DNA of 10,031 bases from CAYNFH01 sp964396385 (GCA_964396385.1 CAYNFH010000226.1:1-10031); one strand, 5' to 3'. Positions 1-7,322 are shown, counted from the stretch's first letter. The notes: generated from the letters alone by a model not told the origin. Program-made: numbers and translations.

Positions 1-774
1 GAGTCGCATCCCCAGCTCGAGGGGCACGTAACCGCCTCGATCCTGCCATCAAACAGGGGTTTCCAGGTGCAGATTAGCAACAACACAAAGTACGCGCTGT
101 CGGACTGCATAGCTTCCTACCGGGGCCAGTTCGTGCAGATAGGGTCCATGGCGCCTGGAGCGACACAAGCCGTACAGCTCCCGGCCGGCGGGCCGCAGGG
201 GGCGGGGCGCATCGGCCCGGTGGCGCTGCAGCCGCCGTCGCAGACGAGCGGCGCAGGCGGAATCAAGCAGGCCCTTGCCTCCAGCGTCACGGCGAACGAG
301 ACCGGCGTGCAGGGACGGGATCCCGCGCTCTTCACCGGATGGTTCTCGGACACGGTGCAGGGGCTGAGCCTGGAGAACGAGACCCCGCACGTGGAGGGTA
401 CCAGCCTGCTGGTGGTGCATTTGCCTGTGCCGAGCTCCAGCGGGGCCGAGCCGGCGCCGCCGTACGTGCCTCCGCAGCCCCGGTTCAACCCGTTCGGTCC
501 GCAGTACCGGATGCCGCGCCAGTACACGCCACCCATGTACCGGCCCCGCCGGGTACCGCGTTCGCAGTTTCGGATCCGGTCGGGAATGGCGCCCGTCGCG
601 CCGATGATGCCGCCGCCCACGCCGAACACTGGGAGCGGACGGCGGAGGTTTGTCACCCCCGCGCCGGGAGGCGGATACTACGTTACGATCCAGACGTGGT
701 GGCACGGGCGCAATGGAACGTCGAGCAGCACGATCAATACCTACGTGCCTCCAGGACGGCCGCTGCCCCCGTAG
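1..774 (+). CDS. C-terminal part of a probable membrane or envelope protein of the ABC operon (5' truncated)
   Basis: The frame is open from base 1 to a TAG at 772-774, so the true start lies outside the window; the GTG at 67 is internal to a continuous reading frame. Residues encoded at about 67-180 (QISNNTKYALSDC through the IGSMAPGATQAVQL stretch) resemble a small beta-sandwich unit of the type 'V-N-T, L-x-D, iG-x-aPG-x-v-L' seen in large membrane proteins next to ABC-2 transporters. The stretch ALFTGWFSDTVQGL at about 330-365 followed by LLVVHLPVP is typical of the end of such proteins. The last roughly 110 residues are rich in Pro, Arg and Gly and look disordered. Only 8 bases separate it from the downstream permease, so the two are probably co-transcribed. 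Similarity is from memory of protein style, not a search; function is unknown. Confidence 0.7.
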   Translation, partial: ESHPQLEGHVTASILPSNRGFQVQISNNTKYALSDCIASYRGQFVQIGSMAPGATQAVQLPAGGPQGAGRIGPVALQPPSQTSGAGGIKQALASSVTANETGVQGRDPALFTGWFSDTVQGLSLENETPHVEGTSLLVVHLPVPSSSGAEPAPPYVPPQPRFNPFGPQYRMPRQYTPPMYRPRRVPRSQFRIRSGMAPVAPMMPPPTPNTGSGRRRFVTPAPGGGYYVTIQTWWHGRNGTSSSTINTYVPPGRPLPP

Positions 775-782
775 ATCCTGAT

Positions 783-1560
783 ATGAGCTTCACCGAGAAC
801 CCGGTCTTCATCAAAGAGGTCAAGACCAAGATGCGGTCCAAGAACCCGCCCCAGGTCCAGTGGGTGGTTGGGTCCGCCATTGGCCTCTTCATCGTCTACT
901 GCTATTACCAGGCCATCAACTGGCTGCTGCGCTCCGGCGGAGCGAGCGCGGGAGAAGATGGCTGGGTCATTGGAGTAACCATTCAGGCGGTTCTGATCTG
1001 GATGCTGGCGCCCGCGCTCACNNNNNNNNNNGGAGAAGGAGCAGCAGACCTGGGAGATGCTGGTATTCACGCTGCTGCGGCCACCGGAGATCATCCTGGG
1101 CAAGCTGACTGCCCGGCTCGCCCCCATGGCGGGGCTCCTGCTGGCGTTCTTCCCGTTCATGGCGATCTGCTTTCTGCTCAGTTCGCGCCTCGGGATTGCG
1201 GACTTGGTGGCCGTATACCTGGTCTTCGTGGTCTGGATCCTGTTCCTGACTGTGTGCGGGCTGTTCATGTCGTGGGCATTCAAAAAGACGGCTGCGGCGA
1301 TCGCCACCGCGTATCTCGTGGTGTTCGTCCTGGTCATTGGTACGGCGCTGGTAAACATGACGCTCTACATCAACCAGCCCTGGGGCGAGTCGCCGGTCTG
1401 GTGGCTGAATCCGGTCCGCGTCACCTCCGCGCTGACGGAGATGCACACCGATTCTTATGCCGGCGGGGTTATCTGGTTCAGCTCGGCCACCTTTCTGGCG
1501 GCCGCGACGTTCCTCCTGTGGAGGATGGTCAGCCGGTTTCGGGAATTCTCAACAGAGTAG
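783..1560 (+). CDS. ABC-2 type transporter permease subunit, interrupted by an assembly gap
   Basis: Membrane-spanning subunit of an ABC transporter. The ATG at 783 opens MSFTENPVFIKEVKTKMR, the cytoplasmic lead-in typical of ABC-2 permeases and matched by NPVLTKELRVRMR in the second permease of this window. Hydrophobic segments lie at codons about 30-45 and 60-80, and four or five more follow the gap. The frame before the 10-N block ends in LAPALT; after it the coding frame has shifted by one and resumes with EKEQQTWEML, the conserved cytoplasmic motif between the second and third helices. Both halves therefore belong to one gene that cannot be translated as written. Alignment with the second permease (PAVTSGAITIEKEQ) predicts 18 missing bases and a protein of about 261 residues. 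The TAG stop is at 1558-1560. No clear ribosome site precedes the start, which lies 8 bases after the upstream stop. The substrate is unknown. Confidence 0.88.
1022..1031. other. Assembly gap (10 N) that breaks the reading frame
   Basis: Ten N bases sit inside the first permease gene. Flanking frames differ by one (frame of 783 before, frame of 1057 after), so the N count is a placeholder. To rejoin the frames the true length must be a multiple of three. The paralogous motif in the second permease suggests 18 bases. Confidence 0.95.
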
Positions 1561-1612
1561 GGTGTTCAGGTGTTTCGCATTCCGGACCTGAATACCTGAA
1601 TACCTGAACACC
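1561..1612. repeat. TGAACACC/GGTGTTCA octamer repeat forming a hairpin
   Basis: Directly after the permease stop, GGTGTTCAGGTGTT (1561-1574) pairs with AATACCTGAACACC (1599-1612), a 14-bp arm containing one G-T pair. The loop holds CCGGAC and two further TGAATACC-like octamers. The same octamer family recurs at 7323-7391 and 8629-8652. No T-run follows, so this is not a standard intrinsic terminator. It lies between two genes of the same ABC transporter. Confidence 0.85.
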
Positions 1613-1631
1613 TTCTGGAAGGATCGACTGC

Positions 1632-2657
1632 ATGCCGCCCATGGTGGAGATACGGCATCTGCGCAAGGAGTATCGGGACTTGGTGGCGGTGAAGGACCTG
1701 AGCCTGTCCCTGGAGCCGGGGGATATCTTCGGCTTCATCGGGCCGAACGGCGCGGGCAAGACCACCACCATCAAGATGCTGGCCACCCTCCTCATCCCCA
1801 CGGCCGGAAGCGCCTACGTCGACGGAATTGACGTTGTACGCAACCCGGAGCGGGTCAGGGCCATCGTGGGCTATATGCCGGACTTCTTCGGTGTCTATGA
1901 CGACATCAAGGTGTGGGAGTACCTGGACTTCTTCGCCGCGGCATACCGCATCCCGAAGGACAAGCGGCCCGGCATCATCGACGATGTCCTGACGCTCACG
2001 GACCTCAACGTAAAGAAGGATTCCTACGTGGAGTCGCTCTCCCGGGGCATGAAGCAGCGGCTTTGCCTCGCGAAGACGCTGGTCCACGATCCCAAGGTCC
2101 TCCTGCTGGACGAGCCGGCATCCGGGCTGGACCCGCGGGCGCGCATCGAGATCAAGGAGCTCCTCAAGGAGCTTAAGGCGATGGGGAAAACCATCATCGT
2201 CTCCTCCCACATCCTCCCGGAGCTCGCCGACTTCTGCAACAAGATCGGGATCATCGAGAAGGGTGAGATGATCGTGTCCGGCGATGTGAACGACATCATC
2301 CGCCAGGTAAGCGGACACCATACGCTGGAGATCCGCATCCTGGACGAGTCGCTCGCGGCCGGCTCCGACCTCGATATTGCGTCGCTGGCGGCACAAACGC
2401 CGCACGAAGGGGGAGTGGCGGTCAAGAGCACCGCGGCCATGGAGCGGGCGACCGAAATTCTGCGCAACCTGTCGGAGATAGAGGACGTGAAGCTCGGGGA
2501 CAACTTGCTGCTGGCGCACTACGTGGGCGAGCCGAACGAGGAGTGGAAGGTGCTGCGAGCGCTGGTGCAGCAGGACATCCGAGTCCTCTCGTTTGGGACC
2601 CAGGCGACCGACCTGGAAGATATCTTTATGCGCGTGACGAAGGGCATCGTCTCTTGA
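1632..2657 (+). CDS. ABC transporter ATP-binding protein
   Basis: The 341-residue ATPase powers the flanking ABC-2 permeases at the inner face of the membrane. Walker A is GPNGAGKTT (residues 37-45), the signature is LSRGMKQR (136-143, with Arg in place of the usual first Gly), Walker B is VLLLDEPASGLD (156-167), and the switch histidine is H193 in VSSHIL. The Q-loop position reads GYMPD, with Asp84 where glutamine is usual. About 120 residues after the nucleotide-binding core form an accessory C-terminal domain ending in LEDIFMRVT, common in ABC-2 exporter ATPases. A ribosome site GGAAGGA (1617-1623) lies 8 bases before the ATG at 1632 and favours it over the in-frame ATG at 1641. The stop TGA overlaps the TTG start of the next permease. 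The ATPase identity is certain; the substrate is not. Confidence 0.97.
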   Translation: MPPMVEIRHLRKEYRDLVAVKDLSLSLEPGDIFGFIGPNGAGKTTTIKMLATLLIPTAGSAYVDGIDVVRNPERVRAIVGYMPDFFGVYDDIKVWEYLDFFAAAYRIPKDKRPGIIDDVLTLTDLNVKKDSYVESLSRGMKQRLCLAKTLVHDPKVLLLDEPASGLDPRARIEIKELLKELKAMGKTIIVSSHILPELADFCNKIGIIEKGEMIVSGDVNDIIRQVSGHHTLEIRILDESLAAGSDLDIASLAAQTPHEGGVAVKSTAAMERATEILRNLSEIEDVKLGDNLLLAHYVGEPNEEWKVLRALVQQDIRVLSFGTQATDLEDIFMRVTKGIVS

Positions 2658-4522
2658 GCGCTCTGGCCATTAGGTTTTGGGACAACCCGGTACTCACGAA
2701 GGAGCTGCGCGTACGGATGCGCGGCCCCCGCGCATACTGGGTGCTCACGGGCTACCTCGCGTTCCTCTCCTTCATTCTGTTCGTACAGTACACCTCGTTT
2801 TGGAACACCGCCCAGGCCCGGGGCGGCGGCTTCTCTATGGGCAGCAAGATCGGCCAGCAGTTCTTCACCTGGATCTTCTTCACGCAGCTCTTTCTCGTGG
2901 CGTTCATTACGCCCGCGGTGACGTCCGGCGCCATCACCATCGAGAAGGAGCAGCGCACCATGGAGATGCTGGAGATGACCCGGCTCTCCCGTAGCAGCAT
3001 TGTGGCGGGCAAGCTGCTCTCCGCCATCGGGTTCGTGGCGCTGCTGCTCGTCGCGTCGCTCCCGCTCACGTCTATCTGTTTCTTCCTGGGCGGCGTCTCG
3101 CCGGAAGAGGTGATCCTCCGCTACACCCTGCTCTTGGCCGTCAGTTTTCTCACGGCCACAGTAGGCCTGTTGTGGTCGACCATTGCCCGCACCACCGCCG
3201 CGGCGGTCATCCTGACGTACAGCTCGCTGCTCGTGCCGTTTGTGCTCGCCATCATCTTCGGCATCGTGACCAGCAGCGCCGGCACCAGTTCCGGCGGCAA
3301 CCTGGAGAACGCCGCGATCATGTGGATCCTGGTGATGGGGCTCATGGGCATCAACGCTCCGGATATCACGGGCTCAACGCCGTTTGCCGGGATCATCCGG
3401 GCATGGGACATGCGACACTACTTCGGTTTCACGCTGCCATCCTGGCTGGCGCCCGTGCTGACCTTCGGACTGCTGGGGCTAACTATGGCGGCAGTGGCTA
3501 CCGCGCGGCTGGAGACGTTTCCGGAGCGAAAGGCGGGCCAGCTCCGGCTGCTGGCGCTCGCGGTGCTGGCGCAGCAGGCGATCTTCTTCTTCGGCGCACG
3601 CTTTGCCGCCATCGCGCCTAACGCGGTGGGCGGTGGGGCCTCCGGGGCGACGGCCTATCCCATCATCTATGCGCTCACCTATCCCGTAGCCCTGCTCCTC
3701 TTTGTACTCCCAATCTTCGCCACCGGGTTGATCCGGCCCGCTGAAGCGCGGCGTTTCTCTCAGTACGTGGCGTCCGGCTGGACGTTCCGCGGGTTTAGGA
3801 CGGGACAGGTGGCGTCCGGGCTGCCCTATCTGCTGGCCGTCACGGCGCTGATAGTCGCGCTCTACAGCCTGAGCTTTGTGCTCGTGGGCCGGCCCGCGGC
3901 GCTCGTTCAAGGCATGGCCGCCCCGAGGCCCGTGCCGGCCATCACGGTGCCCCAATCGATACCAGGGGTTGCCCCATTTCCGGTTCCTCCGCCGACTCCT
4001 CCGCCCGCGCCCGCGCCGATGCGCGGCAGTGCTGTGGACCTGCTCCACGTAGTCGCCGCAACCGTAGCGTGCGTAGTCGGCCTGAGCTGCCTGGGCCTCC
4101 TGCTGTCGCTGCTGACACAGAACCGGTGGGTTCCGCTGGGCCTTCTGTACGTGGTGCTGCTCGGAATTCTTGCAGCGCCGTGGATCGCCCGGGTGAACTA
4201 CACGAACTCAATCGGCCCGGCATCTCCGAGTATTTTCATCAACTTTTACTATCTGAACCCGCTCATGAGCATCGACCAGGCGAGCGACATGTCCGGCAAC
4301 TTCTGGAAGGACATGCCGTTGATGTTCGCGCAGACGCCGGTTTGGATCGTAACCGTAGCGTCGTACGTATTCATTACCATCGTGTGTATCCTGCTGATGG
4401 GCCCGCTGGTGAGCCGGCTGGCGACTGCCCGGCGGTCGCCGTACAATAGAGTGATCCGTGAGGCGAGAGTCGAAAACCGAGAGTCGAGAGTGGCCAGGCA
4501 AAGCCCAGGGAGAGAGCCATGA
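2654..4522 (+). CDS. ABC-2 type transporter permease, large, TTG start overlapping the ATPase stop
   Basis: The 622-residue multi-spanning permease is probably the partner of the shorter permease upstream. The TTG at 2654-2656 overlaps the ATPase stop (TTGA), with AAGGG at 2640-2644 as ribosome site. The open frame continues upstream to 2543 but that part lies inside the ATPase, so I reject the longer form. The N-terminus (FWDNPVLTKELRVRMR) precedes helices at about 29-47, 70-89, 119-145, 156-175 and 183-205. The motif TSGAITIEKEQRTMEMLEMT (90-109) is the ABC-2 cytoplasmic signature. The second half has more helices and a long Pro/Ala-rich loop (about 421-457). The last roughly 20 residues are encoded by a GAGAGTCGA repeat and may be a recent extension. 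The TGA stop overlaps the ATG of the next gene. The substrate is unknown. Confidence 0.93.
   Translation: MSALAIRFWDNPVLTKELRVRMRGPRAYWVLTGYLAFLSFILFVQYTSFWNTAQARGGGFSMGSKIGQQFFTWIFFTQLFLVAFITPAVTSGAITIEKEQRTMEMLEMTRLSRSSIVAGKLLSAIGFVALLLVASLPLTSICFFLGGVSPEEVILRYTLLLAVSFLTATVGLLWSTIARTTAAAVILTYSSLLVPFVLAIIFGIVTSSAGTSSGGNLENAAIMWILVMGLMGINAPDITGSTPFAGIIRAWDMRHYFGFTLPSWLAPVLTFGLLGLTMAAVATARLETFPERKAGQLRLLALAVLAQQAIFFFGARFAAIAPNAVGGGASGATAYPIIYALTYPVALLLFVLPIFATGLIRPAEARRFSQYVASGWTFRGFRTGQVASGLPYLLAVTALIVALYSLSFVLVGRPAALVQGMAAPRPVPAITVPQSIPGVAPFPVPPPTPPPAPAPMRGSAVDLLHVVAATVACVVGLSCLGLLLSLLTQNRWVPLGLLYVVLLGILAAPWIARVNYTNSIGPASPSIFINFYYLNPLMSIDQASDMSGNFWKDMPLMFAQTPVWIVTVASYVFITIVCILLMGPLVSRLATARRSPYNRVIREARVENRESRVARQSPGREP
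4465..4491. repeat. GAGAGTCGA short repeat inside the 3' end of the permease gene
   Basis: GAGAGTCGA occurs at 4465-4473 and 4479-4487, with a partial overlapping copy (GAGAGT) at 4486-4491. It encodes the Arg/Glu/Ser-rich tail of the permease (VENRESRVAR). Such word-like repeats normally sit between genes, as do the other families in this window, so this copy may have extended the reading frame when it arose. Confidence 0.7.
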
Positions 4523-5778
4523 CACCGGAATCTGTGCTGCACCGAAAACTGAACGAGGCGGCGCGCCGCATCCGCGCGCTGCTCATCCTGCAGTGGATGG
4601 CCCGGACCCTCTGCTGGACTGCGGCCGCCGGCCTGATCTGGCTCCTCGCGGCCAAGCTCAACTGGGCAGCCGAACCGACTGCGGAGGCGCTGGGCGGCGT
4701 TCTGGGCGCCTCCGCCGTGGCCGGCATCGGCCTCGGATGCTTCCGGCGCCTCACGCCGATGGACGTGGCCCGGCTCACGGACAAACGCAGCGAAGTAAAG
4801 GAGCGGCTCGCGAGTGCCCTAGAGCTGGAAGCGGCCGCAGCGGCAGAGCCGCTGGCTGAGCGACAGATCCGGGACGCCGCAGAGCACGCCGGACGCGTCG
4901 ACCTCCGCAAAGCGTATCCAGTTCGCGTGTCCCGAGAGATGGTCGCCTTCGCAGTCTTGGTCTTGGTGCTTTTCGGGGCGTTGCTGCTCCCCAACATGCC
5001 CGCCTTCTGGTCCAAAGAGCGGAAGCAGGAGATGGAGCAGGTAAAGCGGCAGGGAATCGTCATCGAGAAGGTCGCGAAGGAGACGAACAAGGCAGCAACG
5101 CAGCAGAAGCTGGACGAGTCCAAGAAGGCCGCCAAGGAAGCGCAGAAGCTCGCCGAGGCGATGAAGCAGGGCCGGCTGGACAAGAAGAAGTCGATGATCG
5201 CCATGCAGAAGCTGACCAGGAAGATTGAGGAGCAGCAAAAGAAGCTGGCGATGGCCAATACGCCGGCTCCCAAGCCGATGGAGAAGGCGGCGCTGGAGGC
5301 CAAGAAGGCCTTGGCGCAGCAGCAGCAGGCGGTTGAGCAGGCGGCCAAACAGCAGAAAGAGCAGGCCGCTGCCGGCAAGAGGCAGGAGGCGGGGGATAAG
5401 AAGCAGGACGGAGCCAACAAGGAGAACCAGAAGAACGGCTCCAAGGCGGAGCAGGGCAAGCAGCAGTCGCCTGCGATGCAGAAGGCTCAGGAGGCCCTCC
5501 AGATATTCCAGCAGGCCCTCGCGGACCAGAACCCGGAGGCGCAGAACCAGGCGCTTCAGGAGCTGGCGGACCAGATGCAGAAGGGCGGCATGAGCCAGCA
5601 GGAGATGCAGCAGCTTCAGAAGCAGCTCCAACAGATGGCTAACGCCCTCTCAAAGAGCGACCTGGACAAGGTCTCCAAGCAGATGGCCGAGATGGCTAAG
5701 CTGATGCAGCAGATGAAGATGGACCCGGAGACCCTCAAGAAGCTGGCGCAGATGATGCGCCAGGCGGGAGGTACTTGA
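4519..5778 (+). CDS. Membrane-anchored coiled-coil protein (DUF4175-like), up to an in-frame TGA; candidate selenoprotein
   Basis: The ATG at 4519 overlaps the permease stop (ATGA), with GGGAGAGA at 4508-4515 as ribosome site. Translation to the first TGA gives 419 residues. Helices lie at about 29-46, 57-75 and 141-158. Between them is MDVARLTDKRSEVKERLASALELE (starting at 81), a pattern I associate with DUF4175-like proteins encoded beside MoxR ATPases. Residues 165-419 are rich in Gln, Lys, Ala and Glu and predict long coiled coils, interrupted by a Lys/Asn/Gln-rich linker (about 288-316). The frame does not end naturally at the TGA: it runs on to 6267 with the same codon style, giving 582 residues with the TGA as codon 420. 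Context suggests a structural partner for the MoxR ATPase downstream. The family call is tentative; the coding call is firm. Confidence 0.9.
   Translation: MTPESVLHRKLNEAARRIRALLILQWMARTLCWTAAAGLIWLLAAKLNWAAEPTAEALGGVLGASAVAGIGLGCFRRLTPMDVARLTDKRSEVKERLASALELEAAAAAEPLAERQIRDAAEHAGRVDLRKAYPVRVSREMVAFAVLVLVLFGALLLPNMPAFWSKERKQEMEQVKRQGIVIEKVAKETNKAATQQKLDESKKAAKEAQKLAEAMKQGRLDKKKSMIAMQKLTRKIEEQQKKLAMANTPAPKPMEKAALEAKKALAQQQQAVEQAAKQQKEQAAAGKRQEAGDKKQDGANKENQKNGSKAEQGKQQSPAMQKAQEALQIFQQALADQNPEAQNQALQELADQMQKGGMSQQEMQQLQKQLQQMANALSKSDLDKVSKQMAEMAKLMQQMKMDPETLKKLAQMMRQAGGT
5776..5778 (+). other. In-frame TGA, candidate selenocysteine codon (or nonsense/readthrough site)
   Basis: The reading frame of the 4519 gene meets TGA here and stays open for 162 more codons. 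Recoded, the context reads GGT-U-LGCGKSS, a U-x-x-C redox-type motif. The following base is C, a weak termination context. Other genes here end normally in TGA, two of them in overlaps with the next start, so general reassignment of TGA is unlikely. Selenocysteine, simple readthrough, mutation and sequence error remain open. Confidence 0.5.
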
Positions 5779-6267
5779 CTGGGCTGCGGAAAGTCTTCGC
5801 TGGATGCGAAGACGCTGGCTGCGCTACTGGAGGCCCTCAAGAGCGGTAAGCTGCAGCTTGCGATGGGCGGCAAGGGCGGAGGTCCGCTCTGGGGCGGCAC
5901 CGGCGTGCCGACCAAGCCGATGAAGCAGGAGCCTGCCGGTAAGAGCAAGATGACCATCGCGGGCAAGCAGGGCCAGTTCAGCGGGCCGCCCAAGATGAGC
6001 AAGGAGTTCGCCAAGTACGCCGCCATGGGGATGAAGCCGTCCAACCACCTGCCTAACGCAATGGTGAAGGGCGTGCGCAACGGCAGCGACGCCGAGCTCG
6101 TGCAGCAGTACCAGGGCGACCCGGACGCGGGTGCCCGCTCGGGCACGCCGTACTACGAGGCGAACGGGCAGGCAAGGCACGCGTCCGAAAGCGCGGTGGA
6201 CCGCGAGAACATCCCGGCGCAGTACCGGCCGCAGGTGAAGGCGTATTTCGACCACCTAAAGCACTGA
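5779..6267 (+). CDS. C-terminal continuation of the coiled-coil membrane protein after the in-frame TGA
   Basis: This stretch is in the same frame as the 4519 gene and has the same GC-rich third positions. It begins LGCGKSSLDAKTLAALLEAL, continues through a Gly/Lys-rich segment (GGKGGGPLWGGTG) and ends with SAVDRENIPAQYRPQVKAYF. The ending 'IP-x-x-YR-x-x-V-x-x-YF' is, as I recall it, the typical C-terminus of large coiled-coil membrane proteins encoded near MoxR ATPases, so it belongs to the upstream protein. The first ATG is at 5863, but no purine-rich ribosome site precedes it and the 28 codons before it already look like protein. An independent gene at 5863-6267 (134 residues) is therefore the less likely reading. 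If the TGA is a true stop, this is the severed end of a pseudogene. The stop is TGA at 6265-6267, 28 bases before the MoxR start. Confidence 0.75.
   Translation: MGCGKSSLDAKTLAALLEALKSGKLQLAMGGKGGGPLWGGTGVPTKPMKQEPAGKSKMTIAGKQGQFSGPPKMSKEFAKYAAMGMKPSNHLPNAMVKGVRNGSDAELVQQYQGDPDAGARSGTPYYEANGQARHASESAVDRENIPAQYRPQVKAYFDHLKH
5793..5813 (+). promoter_or_regulatory. Candidate bacterial SECIS hairpin downstream of the in-frame TGA
   Basis: GTCTTCGC (5793-5800) pairs perfectly with GCGAAGAC (5806-5813) around the loop TGGAT. The stem starts 14 nt after the TGA and the loop begins after 22 intervening nt. From memory, the published bacterial SECIS model asks for a G among the first two loop bases and about 16-37 nt from TGA to loop; both hold. 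No T-run follows, which argues against a terminator. The hairpin lies within sequence that looks protein-coding. SelB binding cannot be judged from sequence alone. Confidence 0.5.
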
Positions 6268-6295
6268 TGCCTGGGCAGTTCGACAAGGGAGACAC

Positions 6296-7318
6296 TTGAG
6301 CGAAGAGAACAGCGCGCGTATCGAGCGCGAGGCGGAGAACTTCAAGCAGCAGTTCGACCGGGTCAAGACGGAGATCCGGAAGGTCATCGTGGGCAACGAG
6401 CCCATCATCGACGGAGTGCTCACGTGCCTGCTGGCGAACGGTCACGCGCTGCTGGAGGGAGTGCCGGGGCTCGGCAAGACGCTCCTGGTCCGGACGCTCG
6501 CGCAGGCAGTCCACCTCAAGTTCTCCCGCATTCAGTTCACCCCGGACCTCATGCCTGCGGACATCTCGGGCACCAACATCCTGGTTGAGAGTGCCGGAGG
6601 GGCCAAGGAGTTCCGGTTCCAGCCCGGACCGGTATTCGCCAACATCGTGCTGGCGGACGAGATCAACCGCGCAACCCCGAAGACGCAGTCAGCCATGCTT
6701 GAGGCGATGCAGGAGCACTCGGTGACGGTCGCCGGGGTGCGGCACGCGCTCAGCGAACCGTTCTTCGTGCTCGCCACCCAGAATCCGATCGAGATGGAGG
6801 GCACGTACCCTCTGCCGGAGGCGCAGCTCGACAGGTTCCTGTTCAAGCTGCTTGTGCCTTCGCCCACGTACGAGGATCTCTCCTCCATTGTGGATCGGAC
6901 GACCGGCACCGCCACCCCATTCGTCGATCCCGTGATAGACGGCGCAACGATCCTTGGGATGCGGGAGCTTGCCCGCGCCGTGCCCATCGCCAGCCACGTA
7001 CGCGAGTACGCCATCAAGCTGGTGCTCGGCACCCATCCCGACTCGGAGTCTCCTTCCGACCAGGTGAGACGTTTCGTGAAGTTCGGCTCCAGTCCTCGCG
7101 GGGCACAGGCGCTGGTGGTCGCGGCCAAAATACGGGCGCTGCTCGCGGGGCGGTACAACGTCGCGTTCGAGGACATTGACGGAGTCGCCAAGCCCGCTCT
7201 CCGGCATCGCGTTTTGCTCAACTTCGAGGGGGAGGCGGAGGGAATCTCCACGGACACCATCGTGGAGGGGCTGCTGCTGCGGGTCCGCGAACAGACGCAG
7301 GTGAAGGTGGCTGTATAG
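6296..7318 (+). CDS. MoxR-family AAA+ ATPase
   Basis: The 340-residue cytoplasmic AAA+ ATPase belongs to a family that acts as a chaperone or maturation factor for co-encoded membrane or secreted complexes. Walker A is EGVPGLGKT (54-62), the MoxR motif FTPDLMPADISG is at 81-92, Walker B is LADEINR (119-125), and the sensor region TQNPIEMEGTYPLPEAQLDR (161-180) includes the probable arginine finger. The TTG start at 6296 is preceded by AAGGGAG (6285-6291) at about 4 bases, and no ATG fits better. The stop is TAG at 7316-7318. It follows the coiled-coil membrane protein by 28 bases, consistent with that protein being its partner. The DUF58 (von Willebrand-like) gene that usually follows MoxR is not in the window; a rhomboid protease gene comes next. 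The family assignment is secure, the client is inferred. Confidence 0.97.
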   Translation: MSEENSARIEREAENFKQQFDRVKTEIRKVIVGNEPIIDGVLTCLLANGHALLEGVPGLGKTLLVRTLAQAVHLKFSRIQFTPDLMPADISGTNILVESAGGAKEFRFQPGPVFANIVLADEINRATPKTQSAMLEAMQEHSVTVAGVRHALSEPFFVLATQNPIEMEGTYPLPEAQLDRFLFKLLVPSPTYEDLSSIVDRTTGTATPFVDPVIDGATILGMRELARAVPIASHVREYAIKLVLGTHPDSESPSDQVRRFVKFGSSPRGAQALVVAAKIRALLAGRYNVAFEDIDGVAKPALRHRVLLNFEGEAEGISTDTIVEGLLLRVREQTQVKVAV

Positions 7319-7322
7319 TACC

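Noticed and set aside
339..1607. A 422-residue plus-strand open frame crossing the N block
   Set aside because: It joins an out-of-frame stretch of the first gene, the real start of the permease and a non-coding frame after the gap; the permease motif EKEQQTWEML lies in another frame.
1566..2519. A 317-residue minus-strand open frame
   Set aside because: It lies opposite the certain ABC ATPase; the protein has no recognisable motif and is a high-GC shadow.
2543..2653. Upstream extension of the large permease
   Set aside because: This part is inside the ATPase gene; the TTG at 2654 overlapping the ATPase stop gives the expected N-terminus next to the NPVLTKEL motif.
4374..5459. A 361-residue minus-strand open frame rich in Ser, Cys and Ala
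   Set aside because: It is antisense to the Gln/Lys-rich coiled-coil gene, whose codons produce this composition on the other strand.
5793..5813. Hairpin read as an intrinsic terminator of the coiled-coil gene
   Set aside because: No T-run follows, it sits within coding-like sequence, and the operon continues to MoxR after it.
4519..6267. Reassignment of TGA to an amino acid in the whole genome
   Set aside because: The ATPase and large permease end at TGA overlapping the next start, and the rhomboid and HD genes also stop at TGA, so TGA works as a stop here.
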